In this document: piece by piece, positions 1 to 8,226 of the stretch
Position numbering within the stretch: position 1 is the first letter of the stretch
How the letters are laid out: each line of letters starts with the position of its first letter
Made by a program: the position numbers and the translations under genes
Notes under the pieces: model-generated
The model's database searches: none
What the model saw: only the letters and a program-made list of their open reading frames with translations
Told to the model about the DNA's origin: nothing
NCBI RefSeq assembly: GCF_000204415.1
Contig: NC_015416.1
Location: 1,116,001 to 1,180,000, forward strand
From: Methanothrix soehngenii GP6
GTDB lineage: Archaea; Halobacteriota; Methanosarcinia; Methanotrichales; Methanotrichaceae
Direction of reading: 5' to 3'
Length of the DNA stretch: 64,000 nt

Positions 1-806
1 TTAACCTCTTTAAAAATATCATCATAATTTAATCCTAAGCCTGAATCTCGCATGCCATCATCTAGATCGTGTTGTCGTTGTGCAATTTCATCCGCTATCG
101 CGACGACCTGTCCCTCCAATGTAACCGAGTATTCATAATTTAGCAAATTTTCAAATTTAATATTAAATTTAGAGTTGCTTAAATTGAGCAAAAATCTATC
201 AATATCACACCATAATTCATTATTTCGTTTAATTCTTGTGTGTTTCAAGATTCCTTCGAGAACCTGCCAAGTTAAGTTTAGGCCGCTTTCATTATCATAT
301 TTTTTTTCTATTTCATCTAGCACTTTTAAACTATTAAAATTATGCTTAAATCCAGTATAATTAATTTCATATTTTAATTCTTTGTATTCTGCTTTTCCGC
401 TTAGAATCTGATCTAATACTCTCTCCCCTTCATGACCAAATGGGGTGTGTCCTATATCGTGACCTAGGGCAATCGCCTCTGTTAAATCTTCATTTAGCCC
501 TAAGTATCTTGAAATATTTCTTGCTATCTGAAGCACTTCCAATGTATGTGTAAGCCTTGTTCTAAAATGGTCTCCTCTTTCATGAGAGTAAATCTGTGCC
601 TTATGTTCTAAGCGTCTAAATGCCCTCGAAAAAAGTATTCTATCTCTATCGCGCGAAAATTCGCTCCTAGATATAAAATTAGAGTAACTGTATCGGTTAA
701 AGTGATATTCGTCATCTATCGAATTATTCCTTCTAGAGTTCTTATTAGGAACCTGTTTATAGTTCTGCTCTATGATTTTAATAAGGTTTGCATATTGTTC
801 ATCCAT
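1..806 (-). CDS. HD-domain dNTP triphosphohydrolase (dGTPase-like), 3' end outside window
   Basis: Reading the minus strand from ATG at 804-806 gives an open frame to the window edge with no stop, so the C-terminus is missing. The visible 268 residues hold the dGTPase/HD hallmark: a His in [15 protein letters not shown], then [15 protein letters not shown], the metal-binding HD pair with following His residues. The family hydrolyses dNTPs to deoxynucleoside and triphosphate, controlling dNTP pools or limiting foreign DNA. A GAGGGA ribosome site lies about 5 nt before the ATG. The gene is AT-rich compared with the core genes to its right and sits next to a transposase remnant, so it may be acquired. 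Substrate specificity cannot be read from sequence. Confidence 0.85.
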   Translation of the reverse strand, partial: MDEQYANLIKIIEQNYKQVPNKNSRRNNSIDDEYHFNRYSYSNFISRSEFSRDRDRILFSRAFRRLEHKAQIYSHERGDHFRTRLTHTLEVLQIARNISRYLGLNEDLTEAIALGHDIGHTPFGHEGERVLDQILSGKAEYKELKYEINYTGFKHNFNSLKVLDEIEKKYDNESGLNLTWQVLEGILKHTRIKRNNELWCDIDRFLLNLSNSKFNIKFENLLNYEYSVTLEGQVVAIADEIAQRQHDLDDGMRDSGLGLNYDDIFKEV

Positions 807-1011
807 TTAATCCCTCATTTATATTTCCTATGCTCTCTGCTTATTTTGCTTTGATGAATACTATTATAGAAATCTATCGATTATGCTTCGTGTCTATTAA
901 AGATAGCTTACGTGTTTAGCTCCCCTTCCTTTTTAGATCTACCCATCAAACAGAATTAAATTAGACTGGGAAAATTAAGTAATATTATGGTAATGTTCTT
1001 TTATTGAAAAT

Positions 1012-1315
1012 ATGGACGAATTAGAGATTATCCGGCAACTTCGAGAGCAAAATGAGCTATTAAGGCTTGAAAATGAAATGCTCAAGGCGAGGATAAGTGA
1101 GCTAGAAGCCCGATTAGCTAATATGAGAATGCCCATACTCCTCCGAACCTTCGACGTGGCCGCAATCTCAAAAAGGATAAGAACAATCAGGGAAAGTCTG
1201 GCCAAAAGGTCGGGCATAGGGTGTGACCAGACAGTTAGCTATTCCGGATCGTCAATCTGAGGTTGCAGCCGATCTATGTCCGGATTACGCAGCAAATCTT
1301 AACCTTCCTTTTTGA
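1012..1315 (+). pseudogene. Decayed transposase N-terminus (IS66-like leucine-zipper type)
   Basis: Residues 1-37 from ATG 1012 form a coiled coil (LREQNELLRLENEMLKARI) like the N-terminus of IS66-type transposases. The frame then breaks. At about 1120-1122 a single-base deletion shifts the family-typical continuation YENAHTPPNLRRGR into another frame. A second single-base deletion at about 1220 moves GVTRQLAIPDRQSEVAADLCPD to the third frame, which stops at 1313-1315. The catalytic domain is absent. This is a dead fragment, not a gene. The family assignment rests on the zipper plus the ENAHTPP and GHRGVTR-like motifs, from recollection of the family. Confidence 0.7.
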
Positions 1316-1595
1316 AGAAACGGTTCCTCTGCATGAAGCACTTAAGGTGCTTAATGAATCGCAGACCAAGTCTTAAGAAAACAATCCTTTGCCATAAATA
1401 AGAATAAATATCTGGCAATCGGCGCAAGAAGCACTATCGCATTGGGTCTATGGAGTGTACCCGTAAATGAATGTCCAGAAATTCATCTACAAAATCCGCA
1501 ATAGATTTGATTACTGGTTTGCGTTTATCCTCAATACTGGGGTGTAGCCGTTCAATAATAGGTCAGATAGGGATGGATTGTCGGAGAGCTTCGAC
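1316..1595. other. Non-coding stretch after transposase remnant
   Basis: I see no convincing gene, repeat or structured RNA here. A plus-strand open frame at 1471-1680 runs antisense into the DUF460 gene and has no supporting features. The stretch is probably further decayed mobile-element DNA. Confidence 0.4.
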
Positions 1596-3599
1596 TCACT
1601 CATACCCCTCCGCCCCCATCTTCTCAGCCATCTTCATCCTCTTCTTCCTCTTCTCCTCCTTCATCCTCTCCACCTTGTAATCCTGGAATAAGCTCTCCAG
1701 CTTCTCGGCCTCCAGCCTCGCCTGCCTGGCCTTTTGCTGCACCTCCCACCTCTCCCGCGCCGCTTCAAGCTCCTCCGGCTGGATAAAGGGCAGCCCATCG
1801 ATCCTCTGCACCGCAATCTCCGAGGATGTGAATACGGGCAGGCCCAGGTCCAGGAAATACTCCTGCATCGCCTGGGCCATCTCCCCCTCTGCCACTATGG
1901 CGGCAACCCCCCTCTCCCGAAACATCTCAGCCGTGCTCTTTCCCCCGCCGCTGGAGTCCTCCAAGAGGACCAGGTCCCCCTCAGCCAGAGAGTAGCGCTC
2001 CGCCGCAGCCAGAACCGCCTCTTTGGAGAAGGCGGCCACCGGCTTCAGACGGCGCAGCCCTTTGACCTCCTCAATCCTCTCCGCCTTCTTCCGGGCGGCC
2101 ACCGTCCTCTTCAGCTTCTTGGTGTACTTCCTCTCCGAGCGCAGGATGGAGCGCAGCCGTCCGATCTCCTTGTCCCGGATCCTGATCTCATGGTCCCTTT
2201 TGATCTCTCTGGAGGTCTTATCCTTCAGCCGGTCCAGCCTCTCGATAGCCTTTTGCAGATCAGCATCCTTCTCCGCCAGCTGGGCCCGCAGCTCATCCAC
2301 GTAAGTGCGCAGCGTCTTCACCTGCTCGGATAGCTGCTGGATATGCTGCCTCAGGCCGGCGGTATCCGGATCTGGAGCAGGGGCCCCGGAGGCCGCCGGG
2401 GCGGCTGGCCTGCCCTCCGCCGGGGGCGGATGGGTGAACTCGGCGATGGCGTTCTCAATGGAATAGCCCCGGACCACCAGTGCCTTGATCTCATCGGGAT
2501 CTACCTCCGCCGGAGCCTTCTTCTCCACCTGGATGAACTTGTTCTTGTACTTCCTGAAGGCGGATAGAGCAGCAGCCAGAGCATCCCTCTCATGGTCGTT
2601 CTTGTAGCCGACCTCTCTTCCCAGGGCTATCTTCTCCTCCCCGGCCATATCCGCCCCCGGACTGAATAAGACGGCATTAAAGGCCCTCTTTACCTTCTCC
2701 ACCGCCCCCGGCGTGGGCGAGACGTCGGTAGCCACAATCAGCGACCTTCCCCTGGCAGCTATCCACTCGATGACATCGGATGAGGACATAGCCCGGGAGC
2801 TGATCAGATCGACCAATTCCCCCCGCAGGTTCAGGGCGGCAATGCCGGTGGTGGTGCCTGGGTCAAGGCCCACAATGATGTAGCCTCTGCGGTGCAGCAG
2901 CGGCTTATACTGCAGAGCAGGCCTCTCGATGCTCTGCACCTTCAGCTGGGCATCGACCGAATAGCCGGGGTTGATGTGCACCTTATCCCTGGTGGCCTCC
3001 ACCACGAACTCCGCCCGGGTGAAGCCACCGAGGCCCTCCACCGTCCGCAGAGAGTACTCCAAACCGGCTTCGCGAAGCTGCTTCTCCACCTCCCGAGCCA
3101 TGGCCATCACCGCTCCATGGATTTTTCTGGTGTAGCGGTTCTGGCTCCAGCCGCCCCGACCCAATGACCGCCTCCGGCTCACCTTGATCAGAGTCTTGTC
3201 CTCAAAGGCGGAGACCACGGCCCCAACGCCCCTGGCCGCCAGCCTGGCCGAAGCTTCCGCCTCTTCCAGGGGCCTGGTGCGGTCGAAGGTGATGCCATTC
3301 CAGCGGGCCAGACGGACCAGGGACTCCGGCCGATCCCCGCCCGTCACCTGAACCAGTTTGGTCGAAGGGGGGAGACGGCGCAGGAGGTTGATCAGATCCC
3401 TGTGGCTCTGGGCCAGCTCATGGACGTTATCCATAGCCACGATCTCCGGCTGCCGCTCCCGGATCATCCGGATCAGCTTATGCCTGCTGATCATATGGTG
3501 AAGGGCAGTGGCATCCCCCTCCAGGACCACCAGTGAGTAGCTGGGAGCCCTGCGGCTGCCCGGCGATCCGCTGGCGATATCCACCCCAAAGATGCTCAA
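1596..3599 (-). CDS. DUF460 protein, predicted RuvC/RNase H-like nuclease (COG2433)
   Basis: A 667-residue archaeal protein of unknown exact role. It opens with an RNase H-fold-like start (SIFGVDIASG). A second, clearer actin/RNase H-like segment, IIVGLDPGTTTGIAAL, lies near residue 240, and DHERDALAAAL near 345 resembles the last acidic motif. Pro/Ala-rich linker follows, then a long charged coiled coil (about 415-510) and a C-terminal domain. The start is TTG at 3597-3599, overlapping the TGA stop of the upstream RIO2 gene (3596-3598), so the two are translationally coupled. The pairing with a ribosome-biogenesis kinase hints at RNA processing, but that is inference only. Confidence 0.8.
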   Translation of the reverse strand: MSIFGVDIASGSPGSRRAPSYSLVVLEGDATALHHMISRHKLIRMIRERQPEIVAMDNVHELAQSHRDLINLLRRLPPSTKLVQVTGGDRPESLVRLARWNGITFDRTRPLEEAEASARLAARGVGAVVSAFEDKTLIKVSRRRSLGRGGWSQNRYTRKIHGAVMAMAREVEKQLREAGLEYSLRTVEGLGGFTRAEFVVEATRDKVHINPGYSVDAQLKVQSIERPALQYKPLLHRRGYIIVGLDPGTTTGIAALNLRGELVDLISSRAMSSSDVIEWIAARGRSLIVATDVSPTPGAVEKVKRAFNAVLFSPGADMAGEEKIALGREVGYKNDHERDALAAALSAFRKYKNKFIQVEKKAPAEVDPDEIKALVVRGYSIENAIAEFTHPPPAEGRPAAPAASGAPAPDPDTAGLRQHIQQLSEQVKTLRTYVDELRAQLAEKDADLQKAIERLDRLKDKTSREIKRDHEIRIRDKEIGRLRSILRSERKYTKKLKRTVAARKKAERIEEVKGLRRLKPVAAFSKEAVLAAAERYSLAEGDLVLLEDSSGGGKSTAEMFRERGVAAIVAEGEMAQAMQEYFLDLGLPVFTSSEIAVQRIDGLPFIQPEELEAARERWEVQQKARQARLEAEKLESLFQDYKVERMKEEKRKKRMKMAEKMGAEGYE

Positions 3600-4465
3600 A
3601 TCCTCTCTGCCTCCCGGACCGCTGTGAGCGCCTCCTCCAGCGGCATATCGATGCGGTACTTGCTCCGGAAAAAGCGCAGCACATTGCCTAAATCCCTCTT
3701 CAGGAGTTCATCTGAATGAGGATGAGCGGCATCCACCGCCTGAGGCCAGTCGATGATCACCGGCCCGGAATCGGTGATCATGATATTGAACTCGCTCAGG
3801 TCGCTATGGACGATATCCAGATCTAGAGCCCGTCCCACCTCCTGAAGGATCAACCTTAAGCCCTCCTCGGGATCGGAGAGGGTGATCTTATTGAGCAGGG
3901 GTCCGGGAACATACTCCATTGCCAGAGCATGCCGGCTGATGGCCACCGGCCGGGGGATGGAGACCTTTGGGTAGAGCTTTTCCATCACTGCAAACTCCCG
4001 TCTCGCCGCCAGGGAGGCGGCATAGAGCCACGGAACCCGAGGCTTGTCCTTGAGGTGATCGCGCAGGCGGCGGACGTGCTTGAAGCTGGTCCGTCCCTGG
4101 CGGTGGAACTTGATGGCTAAAGAGGCGTATCCCTGGGCCTCAAGGACCACGGACTCCTTGCCCACCCCGATCCGCTCTCCGATGCTTTTTACCTGATCGC
4201 GCCGGACGAAGTCTGAGAGCGCTAAAAGGTCGTAGGAATCGAAGTTTATCTGATAGCCCAGGTAATGCTGAGCCTCTCGTACCACCAGCTTTTTCTCAAA
4301 AAGATGCTGCAGGCGATACTCTGATTTGCTGGCGGAGAGGCCGGCAAGCTTGGATATTATAAAAGTGGGGACCCACTCGTGAGTCCTCATCCCGGTTTCA
4401 ATCGCGCCCAGCAGAGAGAAATCCTCTCGGCTCAAGCCCAGAAATGCTTCTGCAAGGTTTTCCAC
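3596..4465 (-). CDS. rio2: RIO2-type serine/threonine protein kinase
   Basis: A 289-residue atypical kinase or ATPase of the RIO2 group, which acts in late small-subunit ribosome maturation. Visible features are the N-terminal winged helix (about 1-90), the RIO P-loop IGVGKESVV (about 99-107), the lysine in LAIKF (K119), the catalytic loop IVHSDLSEFN (D222, N227) and the metal-binding IIDWPQAV (D239). Length and motif spacing are normal for archaeal RIO2. The start is GTG at 4463-4465, 25 nt after the isocitrate dehydrogenase stop. The gene overlaps the DUF460 start by 4 nt, so icd-rio2-DUF460 is probably one transcript. Confidence 0.93.
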   Translation of the reverse strand: MENLAEAFLGLSREDFSLLGAIETGMRTHEWVPTFIISKLAGLSASKSEYRLQHLFEKKLVVREAQHYLGYQINFDSYDLLALSDFVRRDQVKSIGERIGVGKESVVLEAQGYASLAIKFHRQGRTSFKHVRRLRDHLKDKPRVPWLYAASLAARREFAVMEKLYPKVSIPRPVAISRHALAMEYVPGPLLNKITLSDPEEGLRLILQEVGRALDLDIVHSDLSEFNIMITDSGPVIIDWPQAVDAAHPHSDELLKRDLGNVLRFFRSKYRIDMPLEEALTAVREAERI

Positions 4466-4489
4466 GAGAATTAATATGGGATCATTCAG

Positions 4490-5707
4490 CTAAAGCTTTA
4501 CCTCTCCAGAAGCCTGATATCTCTGCCAGCGATTCTGTAGATCTGGATCTTGAACAGTCTCGAGCACATAGTCTGCATACTGGGCTCCAGTGGCACCATC
4601 TGGCCTGCCGGTGAGAGATACTCTCTTCTCGAACTGGCCGCAGATATCCAGCGCCATCTCCATCCGGCTGGCCTGATCTATGAAGCTGATGTGGCGCAGC
4701 ATCATCACGCAGGCCCTCATCATGCTCGCCGGATCGGCATACTGCGCTCTGCCCTCGTCGACCATGCGCGGAGCTGAGCCGTGGATGGCCTCGAACATGG
4801 CATACCTCTTGCCGATATTGGCGCTTCCGGCGGTGCCCACTCCGCCCTGGAACTCCGCGGCCTCATCGGTGAGGATGTCCCCGTACAGGTTGGGCAGGAC
4901 GATCACCTTGAAGTCGCGCCTCCGTTTCTCGTCCACCAGCTTTGCCGCCATTATATCCACGAACCAGTCATCGAACTGAATTTCCGGATACTCCGCCGCC
5001 ACCCTCCGGGCGATCTCCAGGAACTTGCCGTCAGTGGTCTTGATCACATTGGCCTTGGTGACCGCAGAGACTCTATTGATGCCATTATTCCTGGCATACT
5101 CGAATGCCAGGCGCACGATTCGCTCCGCTCCCTGGCTGGTGATAACCTTGAAGTCCACTGCCAGGTCCTCAGTGACATTGAATCCTGAGCTGCCCAGGAC
5201 ATACTCGCCCTCGGTGTTCTCCCGGTAGAAGATCCAGTCGATACCCTTCTCCGGCACCTTGACCGGCCGGACATTGGCGAAGAGGTCCAGCTCCCGGCGC
5301 ATGGATACGTTGGCGCTCTCCAGGTTTGGCCATTTATCCCCTTTCTTGGGGGTGGTGAGGGGACCCTTTAGTATCACATGACACTCCTTCAGCGCCGCCA
5401 GGGTCTCCTCGGGCAGGGCCTTCATCACTTTGACCCTCTCCTCGATGGTAAGGCCCGAGATCCACCTCAGCTCGACCTTTCCCGACTGGATCTCCTCAGC
5501 CAGGATGTACTCGAGCACCCGGACTGCCTCTTTGGTGATGAAGGGGCCAATGCCGTCTCCTCCTACCACCCCAATTATTATCGGCATAAGCCGGCTGTAG
5601 TCCGCCCAGTCCTCTCCTGCTTTCATCTGATCAACGCGCTTGAGCTGCTCATTGAGCAGTTCAGCGAAGTGCTCCTTCGCCCTCTCTATGGCCCCTGTAT
5701 GATTCAT
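4490..5707 (-). CDS. icd: Isocitrate dehydrogenase (isocitrate/isopropylmalate dehydrogenase family)
   Basis: A beta-decarboxylating dehydrogenase making 2-oxoglutarate from isocitrate, feeding glutamate synthesis in a partial oxidative TCA pathway. The substrate loop has S-x-N-x-x-x-R followed by ELDLFANVRPVK. The Ser and Asn favour isocitrate over isopropylmalate. Later motifs are FYRENTEGEY, the catalytic Lys in VTKANVIK, the metal Asp in NLYGDILTDEAAEFQGG, and HGSAP followed by Arg-Met. The Arg there may favour NADP, but this is uncertain. The chosen ATG (5705-5707) has AGGTG just upstream; an in-frame GTG lies 9 nt earlier. Homoisocitrate dehydrogenase is an alternative. Confidence 0.85.
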   Translation of the reverse strand: MNHTGAIERAKEHFAELLNEQLKRVDQMKAGEDWADYSRLMPIIIGVVGGDGIGPFITKEAVRVLEYILAEEIQSGKVELRWISGLTIEERVKVMKALPEETLAALKECHVILKGPLTTPKKGDKWPNLESANVSMRRELDLFANVRPVKVPEKGIDWIFYRENTEGEYVLGSSGFNVTEDLAVDFKVITSQGAERIVRLAFEYARNNGINRVSAVTKANVIKTTDGKFLEIARRVAAEYPEIQFDDWFVDIMAAKLVDEKRRRDFKVIVLPNLYGDILTDEAAEFQGGVGTAGSANIGKRYAMFEAIHGSAPRMVDEGRAQYADPASMMRACVMMLRHISFIDQASRMEMALDICGQFEKRVSLTGRPDGATGAQYADYVLETVQDPDLQNRWQRYQASGEVKL

Positions 5708-5776
5708 GAATCGCACCTGATTGCTCTGGGTTGGGGCACTTATGGCTGATCAATCTTTTTGTATGGCAATCAAATC

Positions 5777-5782
5777 TATAAA
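5777..5782 (+). promoter_or_regulatory. TATA box for the 30-residue membrane protein
   Basis: TATAAA centred near 5779.5 lies about 26 nt before the ATG at 5806. That is the archaeal TATA-to-start-site distance, so the transcript would be leaderless. The same AT-rich stretch may also serve the divergent icd gene on the minus strand. Confidence 0.45.
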
Positions 5783-5805
5783 CCAGAAATGACTGATTAC
5801 CTGCC

Positions 5806-5898
5806 ATGGATGTAATTACAATAGCCTTCTATGCTATTCTGTTCCTTATCGCTTTCATGATCGCCCGCATCATTATGAAGATCATGCGAGGGTACTGA
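5806..5898 (+). CDS. 30-residue single-pass membrane microprotein (candidate)
   Basis: ATG 5806 to TGA 5896-5898 encodes 30 residues. One hydrophobic helix (about residues 3-23, IAFYAILFLIAFMIARII) is followed by a basic tail MKIMRGY, which predicts a single transmembrane segment with a cytoplasmic C-terminus. No ribosome site is seen, but the TATAAA box at 5777-5782 is correctly placed for leaderless translation. The frame occupies the intergenic space between icd and the nucleotidyltransferase and is not a shadow of a larger gene. Function unknown. Confidence 0.5.
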   Translation: MDVITIAFYAILFLIAFMIARIIMKIMRGY

Positions 5899-5984
5899 AT
5901 ATAGAATGAAAGAGATAGAACAGATGCAACCGGTATGATTTGCGGGGATAGGTTTATCATTCCTGCCAGCTTCAATTATGGAGC

Positions 5985-7250
5985 ATGTTTCCCCAGGTTC
6001 TAGCAACCGTCGGCGGCTCGGGGACGCGCCTTTATCCTTTGACCCTGGACCAGCCCAAGCCGCTGGTGGAGCTATGCGATACGGCCATAATTGCCAACCT
6101 CTTCCGGGTTCTGGCCAGCCAAGGCTGTCGCCGGTTCATTCTAGGCAGCAAGGGAGCGAGCAATACCCTCAACCTGAGCAACTATTTCAAGGCCGGTGAG
6201 GGCTTCTTCAAGCGTCTGGGAATCGCCGACCACCAGGATTTCAGCTATCAGCCGCTCTATGATGACGTAGGCAGTGCCGACTCTCTGCGCTATTGCATGA
6301 ACTATTTTGATATAAAAGATGACCTTCTGGTGGTGTCAGGAGACAACCTTATCGATATCGATCTGTCAAGCATTGTCCAGTTCCATCAGTTGCATAAGCC
6401 GGTTCTGACCGTCGCCTTGAAGGAGATAGCACCGGGGGAGAGCATCTCATCTTATGGCGTAGCGCGGGTGGATGAGGATATGCGCATCAGCGGTTTCGTG
6501 GAGAAGCCAAAGCCAGGCAGCGAGCCCAGCCGGATGATAAACACCGCCTTTTATCTCTTCAGCCCCGAGGTCCGGGAGGTCCTGGCTAAGATGGGTGATA
6601 AGGCCAGGGATATAGGCGGCGATCTGATCCCCTACCTGACTGAGAACGGCTATCCTGTCTACGGCTTCCCCGTCGCAGGATACTGGATAGATATAGGAAC
6701 ACCGGAGAGACTGCATCAGGCGGCTATGGACTGCCTCTCCGGCCGGGTAAGGCACTTCGACCGCAAGTACCGTTACAAGACCAATCAGTGGATCCATCCC
6801 AGCACCCTGGCCAGGATCGAGCCGGATCTTGCTTCAGGGGATATCATATTGAAAGGGAATGTCTCCATAGGAAGAAACTGCCGCATAGAGAGGGGTGTGG
6901 TCATTGAGAACTCCCATATCGGCCATACCAGCCTCATCGACCGCGACGTTGAGATAAAGGATAGCATGGTGATGAGCTTTGCTCATATTATGCATTCAGT
7001 CATTATCAACAGAGCAATAGTGGGCCGCCATTGCATCTTAGAGGAGCATAGTGCTCTAGGATTGAATAATGGTGCGGAAGGGGGTGTTCCGGTTGTTGGC
7101 GAGAATGTGGTCCTCCCCTCAGAGTCGGTGGTGGCACCGGGGGTAAGGGTGGCCCTGCTCAAGTACAGCCATAGCATCCTGGCCACTGGTAGGTTCAATG
7201 AACTGGGAATTGATGAGAGAAATATCTACTTCAAAGAAAAGATCAGATGA
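5985..7250 (+). CDS. NDP-sugar pyrophosphorylase with left-handed beta-helix domain
   Basis: A sugar-1-phosphate nucleotidyltransferase that activates sugars for surface glycans. The N-terminal GT-A domain has the signature GGSGTRLYPLT..QPKPLVEL (residues 9-29), the metal-binding VSGDNLIDID and the FVEKP motif. The C-terminal third has imperfect hexapeptide repeats (about residues 285-390: IIL-KGNVSIGRNCRIERGVVIENSHIG), typical of mannose-1-phosphate guanylyltransferase or glucose-1-phosphate thymidylyl/uridylyltransferase-like archaeal enzymes. The substrate cannot be fixed. The unusual start LATVGGSGT replaces the common LAAGxGT. It is convergent with the small gene at 7255. Confidence 0.88.
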   Translation: MFPQVLATVGGSGTRLYPLTLDQPKPLVELCDTAIIANLFRVLASQGCRRFILGSKGASNTLNLSNYFKAGEGFFKRLGIADHQDFSYQPLYDDVGSADSLRYCMNYFDIKDDLLVVSGDNLIDIDLSSIVQFHQLHKPVLTVALKEIAPGESISSYGVARVDEDMRISGFVEKPKPGSEPSRMINTAFYLFSPEVREVLAKMGDKARDIGGDLIPYLTENGYPVYGFPVAGYWIDIGTPERLHQAAMDCLSGRVRHFDRKYRYKTNQWIHPSTLARIEPDLASGDIILKGNVSIGRNCRIERGVVIENSHIGHTSLIDRDVEIKDSMVMSFAHIMHSVIINRAIVGRHCILEEHSALGLNNGAEGGVPVVGENVVLPSESVVAPGVRVALLKYSHSILATGRFNELGIDERNIYFKEKIR

Positions 7251-7254
7251 AGCG

Positions 7255-7506
7255 CTAGTAATAGCGCTCCCAGGTATCATCGATCTTTCTTATCTTATAT
7301 TTCCGCCCGTTCTCCAGCAGATATCGATTCAGATCCTGCACATCATTGAAAAAGCGCTTATCCCGCAGGTTATTGTAGATATCTTCGGTGGTGAAGCCCT
7401 TCAGCTCCCCTTTGCCATAAACTATTCTCTCAATAGTATAATATATATCGTCAAACTTCCTCAGGGGATATGTCCACTCTGCGAACTGCATCAGTACCCT
7501 CCTCAT
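7255..7506 (-). CDS. Hypothetical 83-residue protein
   Basis: Family not recognised. The sequence is basic and aromatic, with an alternating pattern that could be a winged helix (DDIYYTIERIVYG...FTTEDIYNNLR...LNRYLLENG). I chose the ATG at 7504-7506 (MRRVLMQFAEW) because a TTATTTAT box lies upstream on the minus strand. The frame stays open to 7596, but the extra N-terminal residues would run nearly into the divergent uracil-DNA glycosylase start. The stop is 4 nt from the end of the nucleotidyltransferase. It could be a small regulator; this is not established. Confidence 0.6.
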   Translation of the reverse strand: MRRVLMQFAEWTYPLRKFDDIYYTIERIVYGKGELKGFTTEDIYNNLRDKRFFNDVQDLNRYLLENGRKYKIRKIDDTWERYY

Positions 7507-7602
7507 CTGGCTAGAGGGCTTGAATAAATAAGAACCTTTCGTTGCGATTGATTTTTCATAGGGGAAGGATCGATGGAGAAGGGTTATCAATGACAAGCTT
7601 CA

Positions 7603-8181
7603 ATGGCTGCCAGCATGTGCCCGCCAGACCTGATCCTGCTGCAGGAGAAGATCGCCTCCTGCGATCTTTGTCCTCTTTCTCTCAGCCGAAACCTCACTGT
7701 GCCCGGAAGCGGCCCATCCAAGGCCGAGATCATGCTGGTGGGAGAGGCCCCCGGTCGGGAGGAGGACCTGAAAGGACTGCCGTTCGTCGGCCGGGCGGGA
7801 AGGTTGCTGGACGAGGCTCTGAACGAGGCCGGCCTGAAAAGAGAGGATGTCTTCATAACCAGTGTCATCAAATGCCGTCCACCCCAGAACAGAAAGCCGA
7901 ATAAAAAGGAGATCGAACTCTGCCTGCCCTATCTAGAGGATCAGATGGATGCCATCCGCCCCAGGATCATCTGCCTGATGGGGAACACTGCCATTCAAGC
8001 CGTCCTGGGAGTTGTGGGGGTTACTGTCCTGCGCGGCCGGATTCTGAGCGATCGCTTTCTTGTGACATATCATCCGGCGGCCGTCCTGAGAAACCGAAAT
8101 CTGATGGCGGATTTCGTCTCCGACCTAAGAGAAGCAAAGATTCAGAGCCTCAAACTATCAAAGGACGCTTTTGCTGAATGA
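7603..8181 (+). CDS. Type 4 uracil-DNA glycosylase (Fe-S)
   Basis: Removes uracil from DNA to begin base-excision repair of deaminated cytosine. All family-4 marks are present. Four cysteines bind the 4Fe-4S cluster (C20, C23, C91, C107). Motif A is GEAPGREED (about 47-55), followed by LPFVGRAGRLLD. The C-terminal motif is TYHPAAVLRN, with the His used in catalysis and binding. At 192 residues it has normal length. A shorter start at the second Met (residue 5) is also possible. Confidence 0.92.
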   Translation: MAASMCPPDLILLQEKIASCDLCPLSLSRNLTVPGSGPSKAEIMLVGEAPGREEDLKGLPFVGRAGRLLDEALNEAGLKREDVFITSVIKCRPPQNRKPNKKEIELCLPYLEDQMDAIRPRIICLMGNTAIQAVLGVVGVTVLRGRILSDRFLVTYHPAAVLRNRNLMADFVSDLREAKIQSLKLSKDAFAE

Positions 8182-8226
8182 GGATGACCCGCGGCATGGC
8201 CGGGCTAAAGGTCAAGATTTATTATC

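Noticed and set aside
1471-1680. Plus-strand open frame of 69 residues
   Set aside because: It runs antisense into the DUF460 gene, has Ser/Leu-rich composition typical of shadow frames and no ribosome site or family match.
1734-2333. Long plus-strand frame (199 residues) opposite DUF460
   Set aside because: It is the antisense shadow of the GC-rich coding strand; the minus-strand protein has clear domains and codon bias.
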